Shown here in pieces: positions 1 through 10,263 of a DNA stretch of 64,000 nt (positions within the stretch are counted from its first letter, which is position 1; each line of letters opens with the position of its first letter). The DNA is from Epiperipatus broadwayi (lineage: Eukaryota; Onychophora; Udeonychophora; Euonychophora; Peripatidae). The position numbers were made by a program, and so were the translations under genes. The stretch covers positions 308,001 to 372,000 of the forward strand of contig JAQFVV010012395.1 in assembly GCA_028023455.1 (NCBI GenBank), read 5' to 3'. The notes beneath the pieces were generated by a model that saw only the letters and a list, made by a program, of their open reading frames with translations, did not search any database and was not told the DNA's origin.

Positions 1-275
1 ACATGCGTGAGAAAATAAACAGATATTACTGACATCATTGAAAAAAATTAAAAAAACGAAATTAGTTGGGTTGAACATATTGCTAGATGGACAGTTGAAA
101 TCTTATATTAGATTCCAAAAGATTATAAAAGACCTAGAAAGATACCACAAATGAAATGGATGAATGAAATAAGAAAGTGTGCTAAGAGGATGTGGCGAAG
201 AGAGTCTAAAGTTCAGAGAAAATGGATTGAACTTGGACAGACCATCCTGCAGTGGTTGATAATGGCTGAAGATGA
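1..275 (+). pseudogene. 3' end of RTE-like LINE (copy 1)
   Basis: A degraded C-terminal LINE reading frame, interrupted by stops. Recognisable pieces are HIAR, then YKRPRKIPQMKWMNEIRKCA and RKWIELGQTILQW. It ends in GATGATGATGAC simple sequence. The same C-terminal block occurs at 27000-27220, so both copies are one family. Non-LTR elements of the RTE clade commonly end in short tandem repeats; that clade assignment is an inference from the C-terminal block and tail only. The 5' part is outside the window. Confidence 0.7.
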
Positions 276-280
276 TGATG

Positions 281-1301
281 ACATATTTTATTATTTTTCC
301 TATATTTTGAACACTTTTATATGATAATTGTTAAGATAATCTAAAATATACCAAACTGAAATTAAAAAAAAAAAACTTGTCCTTTACATAAATTTATCCA
401 AAAATAAAAAAACTCAAATTTCTATTTTTTTAAATTAAACATGAACATATTTATTCATATGAAAGTAATTAAAAAAGAAAAAAATAATAAAACGTATTTA
501 TTTATGTGAATTCAGTGAAAATAAAATGAGATTAAAAAAAAAAAAGGTAGATAAAAAAGATTAATACATTTTATATAAAAGCGGATTAAATATGGAAAGA
601 GAATTAAATTTTGAAATTTGGACTTTTAAATATAAATTTGTACTGTTTATTTTTTTAAATATAATATATATATATATTAAAAAAAGAAAAAACAATGCTT
701 ATTGCTGAGACATAAAGCAGAAGTAACACACTCTGAAGAAAGCTGCTGGACAGTCGAAACTGTGAAAGAATTTTTAATAAAAAAAACGTTAAAAGTGCAA
801 AATAAAATGTATAATTTATTGCTTTATTTACAATAAGCAATGCAAAAACTTAAAAATGTATTGAACATTTTAAAAGCATATATATATATAATTTACAAAC
901 CAATGTATTCACTTAAAAAAAAATTACCTTGAACTTCTATATGATGAGTAAATAATTGTAACAACATCATGTTATCACCACTCTAAAATAAATAAAATTT
1001 AAATATTTTAATATGTACGATATATGTATTGCAAATATATATACTGTATATATAATTAAAAATTGATAAAGCAACAGAATTTTTTAAAAAAGAGTACTTA
1101 TCGTCTTAATATATGAAAAATCTCATTTAAATGAGATACAAGAAATCCTAACAATTTTTCACTAGATCGTGAAAATCTATAGCCCTGATGATGCAAACAA
1201 ATACTTTCAGCATTTACTTTAAAAAAATATTATTGGTCATATTCATAATGAAAAGCATGTAATACAGTTTTCATGAACAAAAGTTGACAACACTTCATTT
1301 T
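281..1301. other. AT-rich stretch without recognisable gene
   Basis: Low-complexity AT-rich DNA with A- and TA-runs. I see no exon, RNA gene or repeat that can be supported. If the TAF5L reading is right, this is inside or downstream of that gene. Confidence 0.5.
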
Positions 1302-1321
1302 TATTAAGCTTAATTATGTAA

Positions 1322-1975
1322 AATAAGTCAATTATTTTATATAGCGCGATGTTTTTTATAAACTATAATATTTAAACAGCATTAAACTGTTGCACATGCA
1401 CTTTGGATTTTTTTAAATATAAAATGAATGAATACTAACACTTCAACCACATGATAAAGACTTTGGAAAAGATAGAATGGCCATCTATCTTTTCGAACCC
1501 AAACGCTTTTGTATGGGCGAATCTTAAGTGTTTGAAAGTGAAAGCGTGAAGATCTTAAATAATCACTTTAAATTATTTTTACATGCTTGAATGAATGACG
1601 CTGGTGAAATTTATTAGAATTTACGATACGTCATTCTTATTTGAAATTAAATGTGTGTAAAAAGTCAATTATTTTATATAGCGCGATGTTTTTTATACAC
1701 TATAATATTTAAACAGCATTAAACTGTTGCACATGCACTTTGGATTTTTTTAAATATAAAATGTAAAAATAATTTAAAGTGATTATTTAAGATCTTCATG
1801 CTTTCACTTTCAAACACTTAAGATGCGCCCATACAAAAGCGTTTGGGTTCGAAAAGATAGATGGCCATTCTATCTTTTCCAAAGATTTTATCATGTGGTT
1901 GAAGTGTTAGTATCCATTCATTTTATATTTAAAAAAAATCCAAAGTGCATGTGCAACAGTTTAATGCTGTTTAAA
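1322..1975. mobile_element. fold-back insertion with 20-bp direct repeats
   Basis: A 654-bp segment is flanked by an identical 20-bp sequence (TATTAAGCTTAATTATGTAA) at 1302-1321 and 1976-1995, read as a target-site duplication. Inside, a segment of about 100 bp (about 1326-1426, containing TTATATAGCGCGATG) is repeated directly at about 1665-1765. A stretch of about 210-230 bp (about 1357-1588) reappears inverted at about 1764-1975. The unit therefore reads as forward copy, unique part, partial forward copy, inverted copy. No coding potential. The internal inversion plus the long duplication suggests a retro-insertion that switched template, but no ribozyme core was seen in it. Confidence 0.65.
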
Positions 1976-2235
1976 TATTAAGCTTAATTATGTAAGAGTA
2001 TTGCTTAAATCTTTAATGTACAATATTATACCTTTTCAGTTTCAAAATCTACTGTTCCTGTTGAGTGTTTTTGCCTCACTTGGATAAACTTTCTCCTGAA
2101 TACAGTTCATAGCTTTCACCCATGAAGACTACAATCAAGAGTTTTCATGCTCAATGTGAAAAATAAAACTTTATCAGTTTCAGGAATGCTAAGTAACTGA
2201 ACTTGATAATATGATAAATAATTTTAAATACTCTA

Positions 2236-2330
2236 ATATAGTTGACTGAATAAGTAGAGTGTCAGATTCTGGAATGTAATGTCAGTGTTTGGACCAATTC
2301 TAGTTCTGGTATTTCTAGCATTCAAACTTT
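2236..2330 (+). mobile_element. possible tRNA-derived SINE fragment
   Basis: The stretch from GACTGAATAAGTAGAGTGTC to the TGTTTGGACCAATTCTAG region has the spacing and flavour of a pol III A-box/B-box pair, as in tRNA-headed SINEs. Both boxes deviate from consensus and no poly-A end or target duplication was identified, so this is tentative. Confidence 0.3.
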
Positions 2331-2849
2331 TTATGAATCTCAAGCAAAAATGCCATTTGATAATTTTTTTCATTGTGGAACTTTTTATTTTATCTTGAAC
2401 ATACATTTAAAAAAGTTAATAAATAATATAGTATAGTAAACAAATTAATTCACATAAGCATTTTAAAATTGAGTTGAATCCATTTCTATTTTGTATTAGC
2501 AAAAAAAAAAAAAAAAATGTTTTCTCTTATTATAGTATATAGCAAGGGTAAATTTGACTTTCAAGCGCTTGGATGCTATGTTAAGAAAAGTTTATAATAA
2601 ATATATTTTGAATCAAGCTTAGCACTTTCAATACCTATTTATGGCCTCGTATTCATAGAACTGAGAGTTAAGTGAGAGAGTGCATATATATATATATGAA
2701 AAACAAAAACAAGTTATAATCACGCAACTTGCTATCGCTTGTATTTATGATCAATAGATGGCGCTTTACCAAAACCATCGAACAAGCGTATATTTGTTTA
2801 CATAAACATCAAAAGAGTCAGAATTCACTATCTCTTTCGTTTGCTCCAC

Positions 2850-2897
2850 CTTCAGATCAGCTGATTTCAAGCTAATTTGCTATCATCAGTGAAGGAT
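2850..2897 (-). ncRNA. candidate type I hammerhead ribozyme (palindrome, left)
   Basis: Minus-strand reading: stem I strand CCUUCA, core CUGAUGA, short stem II (AGC/GCU with a 6-nt loop), GAAA, stem III A-U-C-A / U-G-A-U closed by GC, then C as the cleavage base after AU, then UGAAGG pairing with CCUUCA (6 bp). All invariant core positions are present. Weak points are a U-U mismatch at the base of stem II and only three pairs there. Short stem III is typical of retrotransposon-borne type I hammerheads. Confidence 0.5.
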
Positions 2898-2905
2898 AGG
2901 GCTAT

Positions 2906-2952
2906 GCTTCACTGATGATAGCAAATTAGCTTGAAATTAGCTGATCTGAAGG
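2906..2952 (+). ncRNA. candidate type I hammerhead ribozyme (palindrome, right)
   Basis: Plus-strand mirror of the motif on the left arm. Stem I is CUUCA/UGAAG (5 bp), the core is CUGAUGA, stem II is AGC/GCU, then GAAA, a stem III with one G-U pair, and an AUC cleavage triplet. One substitution in stem III relative to the minus copy changes a C-G to a U-G pair, so pairing survives. Confidence 0.48.
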
Positions 2953-3050
2953 TGGAGCAAACGAAAGAGATAGTGAATTCTGACTCTTTTGACGTTTATG
3001 TAAACAAATATACGGTTGTTCGGTGGTTTTGGTAAAGTGCAATCTATTGA

Positions 3051-4112
3051 CCATATATATATCTTCAAATGCATTCAAATTATATGACCATTTTTTTCAA
3101 TAGTAGGAAGCAAGATTCCTTCTTATTAATGGAATCTATTGGCTATATGCCATGCTTCTTTAATTTTGAGAACTTTTTATAAAAAAGAGAAAGATAAATA
3201 AGGGGGAAAAAACTTTTTGCTAAATCAACAATTTTGAAACAGTTTCTAAAATAGATTTTGATGAAAAAGAAAAAAAGTTGTGGAATTAATCAGTAAATTT
3301 TTTTTTTTTTTGATTACATATGAAATAATTAAAATATGTTTACAATATATAAACACATTTACTATTTAAGTAATGAGGAGGGGAGGGGATATTACAATTA
3401 TTTTTAATCTATCAAAATCTATATTTCCAGAAATGATCAGGAATTAACATTGCCAGATTAATGATAGTGCACTTTATTTTATTTCAAATATGAGAAATAT
3501 AACCAAATTTTTAAATACAGTTATATAGCTTTTATTAATGATTAAATCAATACACATATATAATAAAGCCAGATAAATATTTATTTATACAATAACATCT
3601 CTTACACTTTGAAGTAGACATCTGCTTCATAAAATTATAACTATTATTGATTTGTGGTCTGTGATATGTTAGGGTATGCTAATTATCAAAAAGTTGTTTT
3701 AAAACTGTGACACTGGAAATCTTAGTTTTTATAGTTTATTTTCTATAAGCAAGGTAGGTAAATAAAGTTAAGATCATAAATATTTCCTACTATATTTTAT
3801 TCAAAATGCTTCCAAGAAAAGACTTTAAATATATATATGTATTTAAATCTAAAGAGATAATACTTTTAATATTTACAGTAAAATATATTTGTTTTTGATT
3901 TTTGAATGTTAAGCTAAAAAATTTTATAGGTTTTGTGAAATTTTCATTTTATTAAAATATTTGATAAACAATATTTCCAAAATATTTGAGAAACAATATT
4001 TCCAACTAGAAAATTGATCAACAACAGATGTTTTTTAAATCCAATATGATGCTTAACCCACACACACAAAACAATACAGAAATTTGTCTTAGCATTTACA
4101 TTTTATATATAT
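3051..4112. other. AT-rich stretch without recognisable gene
   Basis: Nothing beyond poly-A/T tracts, TA microsatellites and a short GAGGGGAGGGG run near 3376. No support for exons or structured elements. Confidence 0.45.
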
Positions 4113-4252
4113 ATATAAACATCACATGACCACCACTTCTTATGCTTGTGTAAAACAGGCAAAACTCACTATACGTATTGCCACACACAGCAAGCTAGAA
4201 TAATCAATGGATGCCAGAAGGCTTGTGCATAAAATCCCCATCTAGTGCCTAC

Positions 4253-4314
4253 TCATCCAATATCCCCATATTAGTTTCTGGCTTGTGGTCTTCGTCAGTG
4301 AGGAGTCTTGGATC
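4253..4314 (-). ncRNA. hammerhead motif, array A, inverted unit (decayed)
   Basis: Core CUGACGA, stem II and GAAAC are present on the minus strand. The cleavage region reads CUAAUA instead of CUAGUC, so stem III and the cleavage triplet are damaged. Probably inactive. Confidence 0.55.
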
Positions 4315-4689
4315 TGAGAGCGCTGCACCTAGATCTTAGGATTGATTACTCTAACTTGCTGTGTGTGACAATACGTATAATGAGTTTTGCCTGTTTTAAC
4401 AACAGTTATACACAAGCATAAGAAGTGGTAGGTCATGCGATGTTTATTGGCTTAAAACCAATCCTGCCTAATAGGATAGTGGTGGCTATGGTTATTAAAG
4501 AACCAAAGACATCAAATGTATGGGTACTGAACTGAGTTCAGACCCATAAGACTATACAAGCTAATGGGCTTGGATTGAAAACATTAAGGTGTTTTCAGTT
4601 TAAGACTCATAGTTTTGTAGTTAAGTGGAGATAAAAGGTGGCTGCTGGAGGGTTGTATTAGATCTTAAGATCTAGGTCCAATGCTCTCA

Positions 4690-4749
4690 GATCCAAGGCT
4701 CCTCACTGACAAAGGCCACAAGCTAGAAACTAGTCTGGGGATATTGGAT
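4690..4749 (+). ncRNA. hammerhead motif, array A, first direct unit (core mutated)
   Basis: Stem I pairs (GAUCCAA with UUGGAU outside, CUCCUCA with UGGGGA inside) and GAAACUAGUC are intact. The core reads CUGACAA, losing the invariant G8, so self-cleavage should be lost. Confidence 0.6.
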
Positions 4750-5145
4750 GAGTATGCACTAGATGGAGATTTTATGCACAAGCCTTCTGGCATCCATTGA
4801 TTACTCTAGCTTGCTGTGTGTGGCAATACGTATATTGAGTTTTGCCTGTTTTAACAACAGTTATACCCAAGCATAAGAAGTGGAGGTCATGTGATGTTTA
4901 CTGGCTTAAAACCAATCCTGCCTAATAGGATAGTGGTGGCTATGGTTATTAAAGAACCAAAGACACCAAAATGTATGGGTACTGAACTGAGTTCAGACGC
5001 ATATGAACTATATAAGCTAATGGGCTTGAATTGAAAACATTAAGGTGTTTTCAGTTTAAGACTCATAGTTTTGTAATTAAGTGGAGATAAAAGGTGGCTG
5101 CTGGAGGGTTGCATTACATCCTAAGATCTAGGTGCAGTGCTCTCA

Positions 5146-5205
5146 GATCCAAGGTTCCTCACTGACGAAGGCCACAAGCCAGAAACTAGTCTGGGGATAT
5201 TGGAT
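5146..5205 (+). ncRNA. type I hammerhead ribozyme, array A, second direct unit (intact core)
   Basis: Complete motif: outer stem I GAUCCAA/UUGGAU, inner stem I UCCUCA/UGGGGA, core CUGACGA at 5162, stem II GGC-CACAA-GCC, GAAA, a two-pair stem III (AC/GU, loop UA) and the cleavage triplet GUC, with cleavage expected after 5191. The internal loop in stem I is where natural hammerheads make stem I-stem II loop contacts. Cleavage here and at the equivalent site of the previous unit (4735) would release a 456-nt RNA. Very short stem III is known for PLE and retrozyme hammerheads, which may act as dimers. Confidence 0.75.
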
Positions 5206-5309
5206 GAGTAGGCATTAGATAGGGATTTTATGCACAAGCTTTCTGGCATCCATTGATTACTCTAGCTTGCTGGGTGTGGCAATATGTATAATGAGTTTTG
5301 CCTGTTTAT

Positions 5310-5785
5310 ATATATATAATTCTAACAATTAACAAGCCCATAAAGAACTTTACAGTTTATCAAATATGACCCTGATATAAAAAGGTGGGCAATAATTTAC
5401 AAATTCATTTCAGTGACTCTTTGTGGATCTGGCCTGTGAATTATCATAATGTTTTCAGACTTGTTTATTCTGTGAATAGACTTTTATATATATACTATCA
5501 TTAATACAGTCACCTGCCTTGTTTAAAATCTGATATTTGAATCTAGATAATTTTTTTTTTTAATAGTTGAGAATTTCCAACTAATTCAATTGCTGGTCAA
5601 TTAATAAGTATTTAAAAATTCTTAGCTATAGAGCAAATAAAAAAAAATGCCATTAAAACATTCACCAATCAGCAATTGACTGATAAATAATAACTAGAGA
5701 GATTTTTGTCCTGCAGTGGGTTACTTAAGACTGCTTTATTCTTATATATACATTTTATAAAAATAATGATGATTAAAAAAAACAA
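5310..5785. other. intergenic/intronic stretch, nothing recognised
   Basis: AT-rich DNA between array A and TAF5L exon 5; no exon with family resemblance found. Confidence 0.4.
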
Positions 5786-5791
5786 ACTTAC

Positions 5792-5855
5792 TTTTAAATA
5801 GCGCAAAAGATATTGGAATGTTTCTCTTGAAAATTTCACAATAAATTTTTTTTCT
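5792..5855 (-). CDS. TAF5L: TAF5L exon 5 (end of NTD2)
   Basis: This 64-nt exon completes the split arginine codon and encodes EKKFIVKFSRETFQYLLRYLK. It aligns with the NKYVVRLQEDSYNYLIRYL-type strand-helix that closes the TAF5/TAF5L NTD2 domain. The acceptor lies in a minus-strand ATTATTATTTTTAG tract. Of two adjacent AG choices, only the one giving base 5855 as first base keeps the frame. The exon ends in phase 0 at a GTAAGT donor (5791-5786). The five exons total 540 nt, exactly 180 codons with no internal stop. No further TAF5L exon was recognised down to base 1, so the WD40 repeats must lie outside the window. Confidence 0.8.
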
Positions 5856-7365
5856 CTAAAAATAATAATAAACAAACAATTATTTTCAGTTAAACAGTAA
5901 TATGTTTAAATCATAAAAACAATTTAACACATTTTATTGGCAAACATATAAAGGATTAGTTATATAAATATCATGAAATATTTAAAAAAATAAATGAACA
6001 ATCCACAACATAAATAGCAGACAAAGAATTTGAATTTAATTTACTATTTAAAAATTTGAATTTCAAATTTCAATTATAAAGTCAAAAATCAATTATGAGG
6101 AAATAAAGACTTATTTTTGCATAACTTAATTTTGTAGTTTTAAATTATAAGATATTTTTAAAATGTCAACTCTAAATATTTCATTAGCAAAAATATTGTG
6201 AGATTGCAAAATCAATTTCTTTTGGGCTCCTTTATCTAGAAATTAACATTGCCAGGATTTAGCATATAGAATAATTAAAATATTATATTTATCATTTCTG
6301 TACATTATCAGATCTTAAAAAGAGCTGCTCAATGATCATCTTATTATTATTGTTATTATAATCTAAGTAACTTCTTCTATGAATGAGAAAAATTCATATT
6401 GCATAGTTTATAATATAGTACATAAGCATTCTCACTAGTATTATAAATATCTTCCAAGTATTAGTTTATTTCTAATGCAAAGCTAACAAATAATCAAACA
6501 TTTATAATTTCAATTTTGTTTTGTATTTGTATGAACTGTCTTATATCTATTTTATGCACATAAATGAACTCTTGTTCCATCAGATATGCATATATAGTTT
6601 TTCAGTTTCCATCGTCCTTTCTTTGATCTCAAATTTAAAGCCATAAAAATACATTATAGAAATTTGCATCCATCATTTTTTGACCTCTCATATTTTAGCA
6701 TCTATAATTGACAATCATAGTCTTGACATAATATTTATCATCATGGATTTTTTTTTTGGTTACAACCTTTTTACTTCATTAAAAAAAGGAATAATAATGA
6801 CAATTGTGTATTTTCTCTCTCTTTTAAATCTTGAATTCAGGGTTTTTTATATATTTAACAAATACCCCCCAATCTTTTTCACTTCCTTTTAAAAAAGAGT
6901 ATTTATTTTTATTACAAATTTGAATTTTCAAATAAATTTTTGTTAAGTTTACAAGATTCTATTAAAAAATCTTAACATTTTTAGAAAATTCATCATAAGC
7001 ATCTGTTTTTTTTTAAATAATAAATTAATAATTAAAATTAATGATTAATTGATTTAAAAAATCTAATGACTATATGCAATTAATATTAAGTTCAATTTTT
7101 TAAATAAATGTAGACACATTTGACATCTATTTTTTAAAAAATCTAATAACAATATGTAATTAATATTAACTCCAAATTTTTTAAGATATGTATAATTATT
7201 ATGCAATTAAAATTATCCCAAATTCAAAATTAAACTAGACTAGCCAAAGAAAAAAAACTTTAAAACCCAACCAATGCTTTCACTGCTACAAGCAGACTCC
7301 TCAAATATAAAGAACTAAAACATACCAAAAATTTATTACATATTACCCACAATTCCCACTTAAAT
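5856..7365. other. start of TAF5L intron 4, no recognised element
   Basis: AT-rich sequence with poly-A/T runs and a near repeat of AATCTAATGACTATATGCAAT near 7060 and 7150. No supported genes. The open frame at 6680-6892 is low-complexity and has no family resemblance. Confidence 0.45.
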
Positions 7366-7432
7366 ATTAACTTTTAAACAATTAAAACATCACACGATCA
7401 CCATTTCATATGCTTATGTGGGCTGTTAATAA

Positions 7433-7877
7433 CAGTATGTGATGTGATTTGGCTACTCTTTATCAAAGTCAGGAATCTCTCAGCCACTATCACAGAAAAA
7501 CCTATTAGTCATCTTACTTTCCCTTTTCATCCCCATCCCTATGTTTTTCCCATATTCTTCTCTATCCTGTTTTATCCCACTTCCACAACATCATTTTTGT
7601 CCACTCCATGGTCTTTATATCTAGATCTCATATTTTTCCAAACCCAGATTAAAGACCAAAAACCCACTTTCTGTATAATCAATTTATATCTATTCTCCCA
7701 CAACATCATTTTTGTCCACCCCATGGTCTTTATATCTAGATCTCTTATATTTTTCCAAACCCAGTATAAAGACCAAGAACCCACTTTCTGTATAATCAGT
7801 TTATATCTATTCTCCCACAACATTATTTGGACCATTTTTGCTTGTAAGCACTTACATTCAATTAGCAGATGACTAAT
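7433..7877 (-). pseudogene. 5'-truncated LINE 3' end nested in array B
   Basis: Minus-strand remains of a LINE C-terminus: HWRHYCMESL..GVENISHLLIEC resembles the cysteine/histidine motif that closes many LINE ORFs. The sequence matches the 3' region of the longer copy at 57120-57460. A 115-bp internal segment (7584-7698) is tandemly duplicated (7699-7813), giving a repeated LWENRYKLIIQKVG motif in the reading frame. The 3' end corresponds to ATCACATCACATA at the left border. Confidence 0.65.
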
Positions 7878-7984
7878 ATTTTCCACGCCTAGCAAACTCT
7901 CCATACAGTAGTGCCGCCAGTGCAAGCCCCAGTAATTAATGAATGCAAGAACATTTGTGATAAAATCCCTATCTAATATCTCCT

Positions 7985-8045
7985 TATCCAGTATCTCAGA
8001 CTAGTTTCTATTTTGCGGCTTTCATCAGTGAGGAGCCTTGAATTT
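7985..8045 (-). ncRNA. hammerhead motif, array B, inverted unit (CUGAUGA core)
   Basis: Minus strand: CUCCUCA, CUGAUGA, AAGC-CGCAA-AAUA, GAAAC, UAGUC, UGAG. The core has the canonical U7 and the GUC triplet, but stem II pairing on the 3' side is decayed and inner stem I is about 4 bp. It shows that the ancestral core was probably CUGAUGA. Confidence 0.5.
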
Positions 8046-8373
8046 GAGAGTACTGCTGCACCTAGATCTTAGGATTTAATGCAAATCTCTAACAGCCCCT
8101 TTTTACTTATTTATTTAACTATAAAGCTAGAAGCCAAAATGACAACACAATATTTTCTATCCAAGATCATTTGCTTGTGTAGTCATATAGCTCTAAACTC
8201 AGTTCAGCATTGATACATTTTAATGCCTTTGGTTTTTCAAAAACCACAATCACCATTATTCCACGGACAGGATAGGTCATGTGATCACTATTTCATATGC
8301 TTAAGGCAGGCTGTTAATAACAGTAGCAAACTCTCCATACAATAGTGCCACCAAGTGCAAGCTCCAATAATCA

Positions 8374-8433
8374 AATCCAAGACTCCTCACAGATGAAAGC
8401 CACAAGCTGGAAACTAGTCTGGGGATACTAGAT
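8374..8433 (+). ncRNA. hammerhead motif, array B, first direct unit (core mutated)
   Basis: GAAACUAGUCUGGGG and stem I are kept, but the core reads CAGAUGA (U4 changed to A). Probably inactive. Confidence 0.5.
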
Positions 8434-8827
8434 GAATAGGCACTAGATTGGGATTTTATGCACCAACTTTCTTGCATCTATTGATTATTGGGTTGGGGCT
8501 TGCACTCTGCTGGTTCTTTTATATGGAGAGTTTGCTAGTGTTATTAACAACCTATGTAAGCATATAAAATGGCGATCACGATGTTTTGATGGTTTTATAT
8601 CTATTCTGCCCATGGGATAGTGGTAAATGTGATTTTTGAAAAACTAAAGACCCCAAAATGTGTAGATGCTGAACTGAGTTTAGATCTATATGACTATACA
8701 AGCAAATGAGCTTGGATTGCAAACATTGTTTTCATCTTCAGCTCCTGGTTTTATAGTTAACTAAAGGGTAAAAGACAGCTGTTAGAAGGTTGCATTAGAT
8801 CTTAAGATCTATATGCAGTGCTCTCAA

Positions 8828-8887
8828 AGTCAAGGCTCCTCACAGATGAAAGCCACAAGCTAGAAACTAGTCTGGGGATACTAGATG
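8828..8887 (+). ncRNA. hammerhead motif, array B, second direct unit (core mutated)
   Basis: Same CAGAUGA core as the neighbouring unit 453 bp upstream. The shared mutation indicates that the two units descend from one template or were made in one insertion event. Confidence 0.5.
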
Positions 8888-9033
8888 GGAAGGCACTAGA
8901 TAGGGATTTTATGGACAAATCTTCCATCCATTGATTACTGGGGCTTGTACTTGGTGGCACTACTGTATGATGAGTTTGATATTGTTATTAACTTTTAAAT
9001 AAGTTAATTGCTTCAGAATCATAAATTTTTAAT

Positions 9034-10255
9034 GGTAATACATCGTCTATTGATCGACACCGTGCGATGGCGCTGTTTCTATGCTAAAGCACATAAATAT
9101 GCTGTTTACAAGGCCGCTCATAGATCTTAAGGCCTGTAAACTGTTCAAACACTAGGATGTTGAAGTGCACCCTTACTCCAACATCTCTAGCATGTTGAAC
9201 ATTATTAGCGAAGAGTATGCGACACTTTCTTGTACAGTGTATGATATGAAGGTTTCTGTAATTGTAATGACGAAAAGTCTATTAGAACATATTTTTTTTT
9301 GGCTTAAATGTATTGTAATTGATGGTAGTAAAAATTGTAATGAATTGTCAAACGCACCTACTTCCATTGTCAGGGGTCAGAATTCAGTGTAAATCATGAT
9401 TCGGCAAAGTTCACGATCAAGTCGCGCACTTTCCGAGACTTTTTCGAGATCAAAACAGTTCAATGGCAGACGACGGTCATTCGGCGTTGTAGTTTTGAGA
9501 TTTACCTGCTACAGAAGCAGATACGGTGGTGGCCTTCCTTCAAACCCCCCCCCCCAATATATTTTACCTACCCAGAAAAACTGTTTTGATGGTGGTTTAA
9601 TGAAATGAAGGCATTATCAAACATTTCTGAAATGGAATGTCAAGCGTGTCAATGTCGACAGTGTACCATTCGCTCATGGAACGGGTTTTGAGGGCTACCG
9701 AATCGGTTTTTCGCAAGCGGTATGGCTAATTGATCCTTGAAGCCGTGATCAGCTTACAGTGAAGCAATATTAGAGCTGAGTTGGAAAGGTATCAAAACGC
9801 CGTAAGGAATATGACCACAGGTCTTAGAGAGGTCTGTCGAGAAAGCCTTGTTGTTTCTTGATCAAAAAGTTTCTTCAAAAACAATCAAAAAGACTTGGAT
9901 CCAAAAAAAAAAATATTAAAGTTTCTTTAAAAAAAAAAAAAAAGGACCGGACAAAAAGAAATATTTGTTTGTTTTTTTTTAAACAAAAAAAAAGACAGAA
10001 TATTTTAAAAAGCCAAAAAAAAAAAAAAAAACCCATTATTTTATTTTTAAGAAATATACATTAAACCGGTTACAAAAACAAAAAAAAAATAAAAGCAACA
10101 ACAACAATCAAAAAAAGTCAAAATCAAGCAAATCCAAAAATTAAAAACATAAATCAACAAAATTATTTCAAAACAGCCCGGTAATGTTATATCTATTTGT
10201 TTTTCACTAGCAACAGCGCCATAGAGCAGTATGGGTAATTAGACAATGTATTACC
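9034..10255. mobile_element. 1222-bp DNA transposon with 8-bp target duplication
   Basis: Flanked by TTTTTAAT at 9026-9033 and 10256-10263. The ends are imperfect terminal inverted repeats of about 48 bp: both begin GGTAATACAT and both contain ATGGCGCTGTT at the same distance from the end. An 8-bp duplication fits hAT or P-type transposition, but the terminal bases are not a classic hAT CAGGG end. The interior (9165-9850) is less AT-rich and holds broken open frames (for example EEYATLSCTVYDMKVS and SRSSRALSETFSRSKQFNG) that I could not place in a transposase family. Bases 9860-10140 are an A-rich low-complexity tract. Most likely a decayed or non-autonomous copy. Confidence 0.75.
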
Positions 10256-10263
10256 TTTTTAAT

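Larger units (their letters stand above)
2751..3050. repeat. 300-bp near-perfect palindrome with paired hammerhead motifs
   Basis: Two 144-bp arms (2751-2894 and 2907-3050) are inverted copies with only a few differences, separated by a 12-bp spacer (GATAGGGCTATG). Next to the spacer each arm contains a hammerhead-type core, so ribozyme motifs lie back to back on opposite strands. The outer arm ends read TCAATAGATGGCGC on the left and the related complement on the right. No coding potential. Confidence 0.85.
4117..5307. mobile_element. hammerhead-repeat array A (one inverted, two direct units)
   Basis: Array of the ~455-bp hammerhead-bearing repeat. Bases 4117 to about 4340 are in minus orientation. 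At about 4341 the orientation flips, and two plus units follow with ribozyme cores at 4706 and 5162, a period of exactly 456 bp. Both ends sit in (TA)n sequence, so any target duplication is hidden in the microsatellite. Units contain the blocks TACTGAACTGAGTTCAGAC, CCTGCCTAATAGGATAGTGG and TTTATGCACAAGCCTTCTGG. No open reading frame. Interpreted as a non-autonomous PLE pseudo-LTR or retrozyme-like element because the same unit abuts PLE sequence at 45110. Confidence 0.8.
7379..8986. mobile_element. hammerhead-repeat array B with nested LINE
   Basis: Second array of the ~455-bp repeat, flanked by a 13-bp direct repeat (ATTAACTTTTAAA at 7366-7378 and 8987-8999), read as its target-site duplication. 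Left part is minus orientation with one ribozyme motif, then two plus units with cores at 8390 and 8843 (period 453). The minus part is interrupted at 7433-7877 by a LINE fragment. The uninterrupted version of that junction (TTAATAACAGTAGCAAACTC) is seen at 8311-8330, proving the nesting. The inversion breakpoint lies near 8372. Confidence 0.8.

Noticed and set aside
4616-4720. Protein-coding potential in the ~455-bp hammerhead units (also a 79-codon frame at 44616-44855)
   Set aside because: The frames differ between copies and are not conserved; the unit is non-coding.
6680-6892. 70-codon frame with hydrophobic stretch
   Set aside because: AT-rich low-complexity frame with no conservation signal, splice context or family motif.
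7444-7872. 142-codon plus-strand open frame
   Set aside because: It is the antisense of a LINE C-terminal region, and its length comes from a 115-bp tandem duplication.
9858-10064. Lysine-rich open frame
   Set aside because: Produced by poly-A runs inside the DNA transposon.
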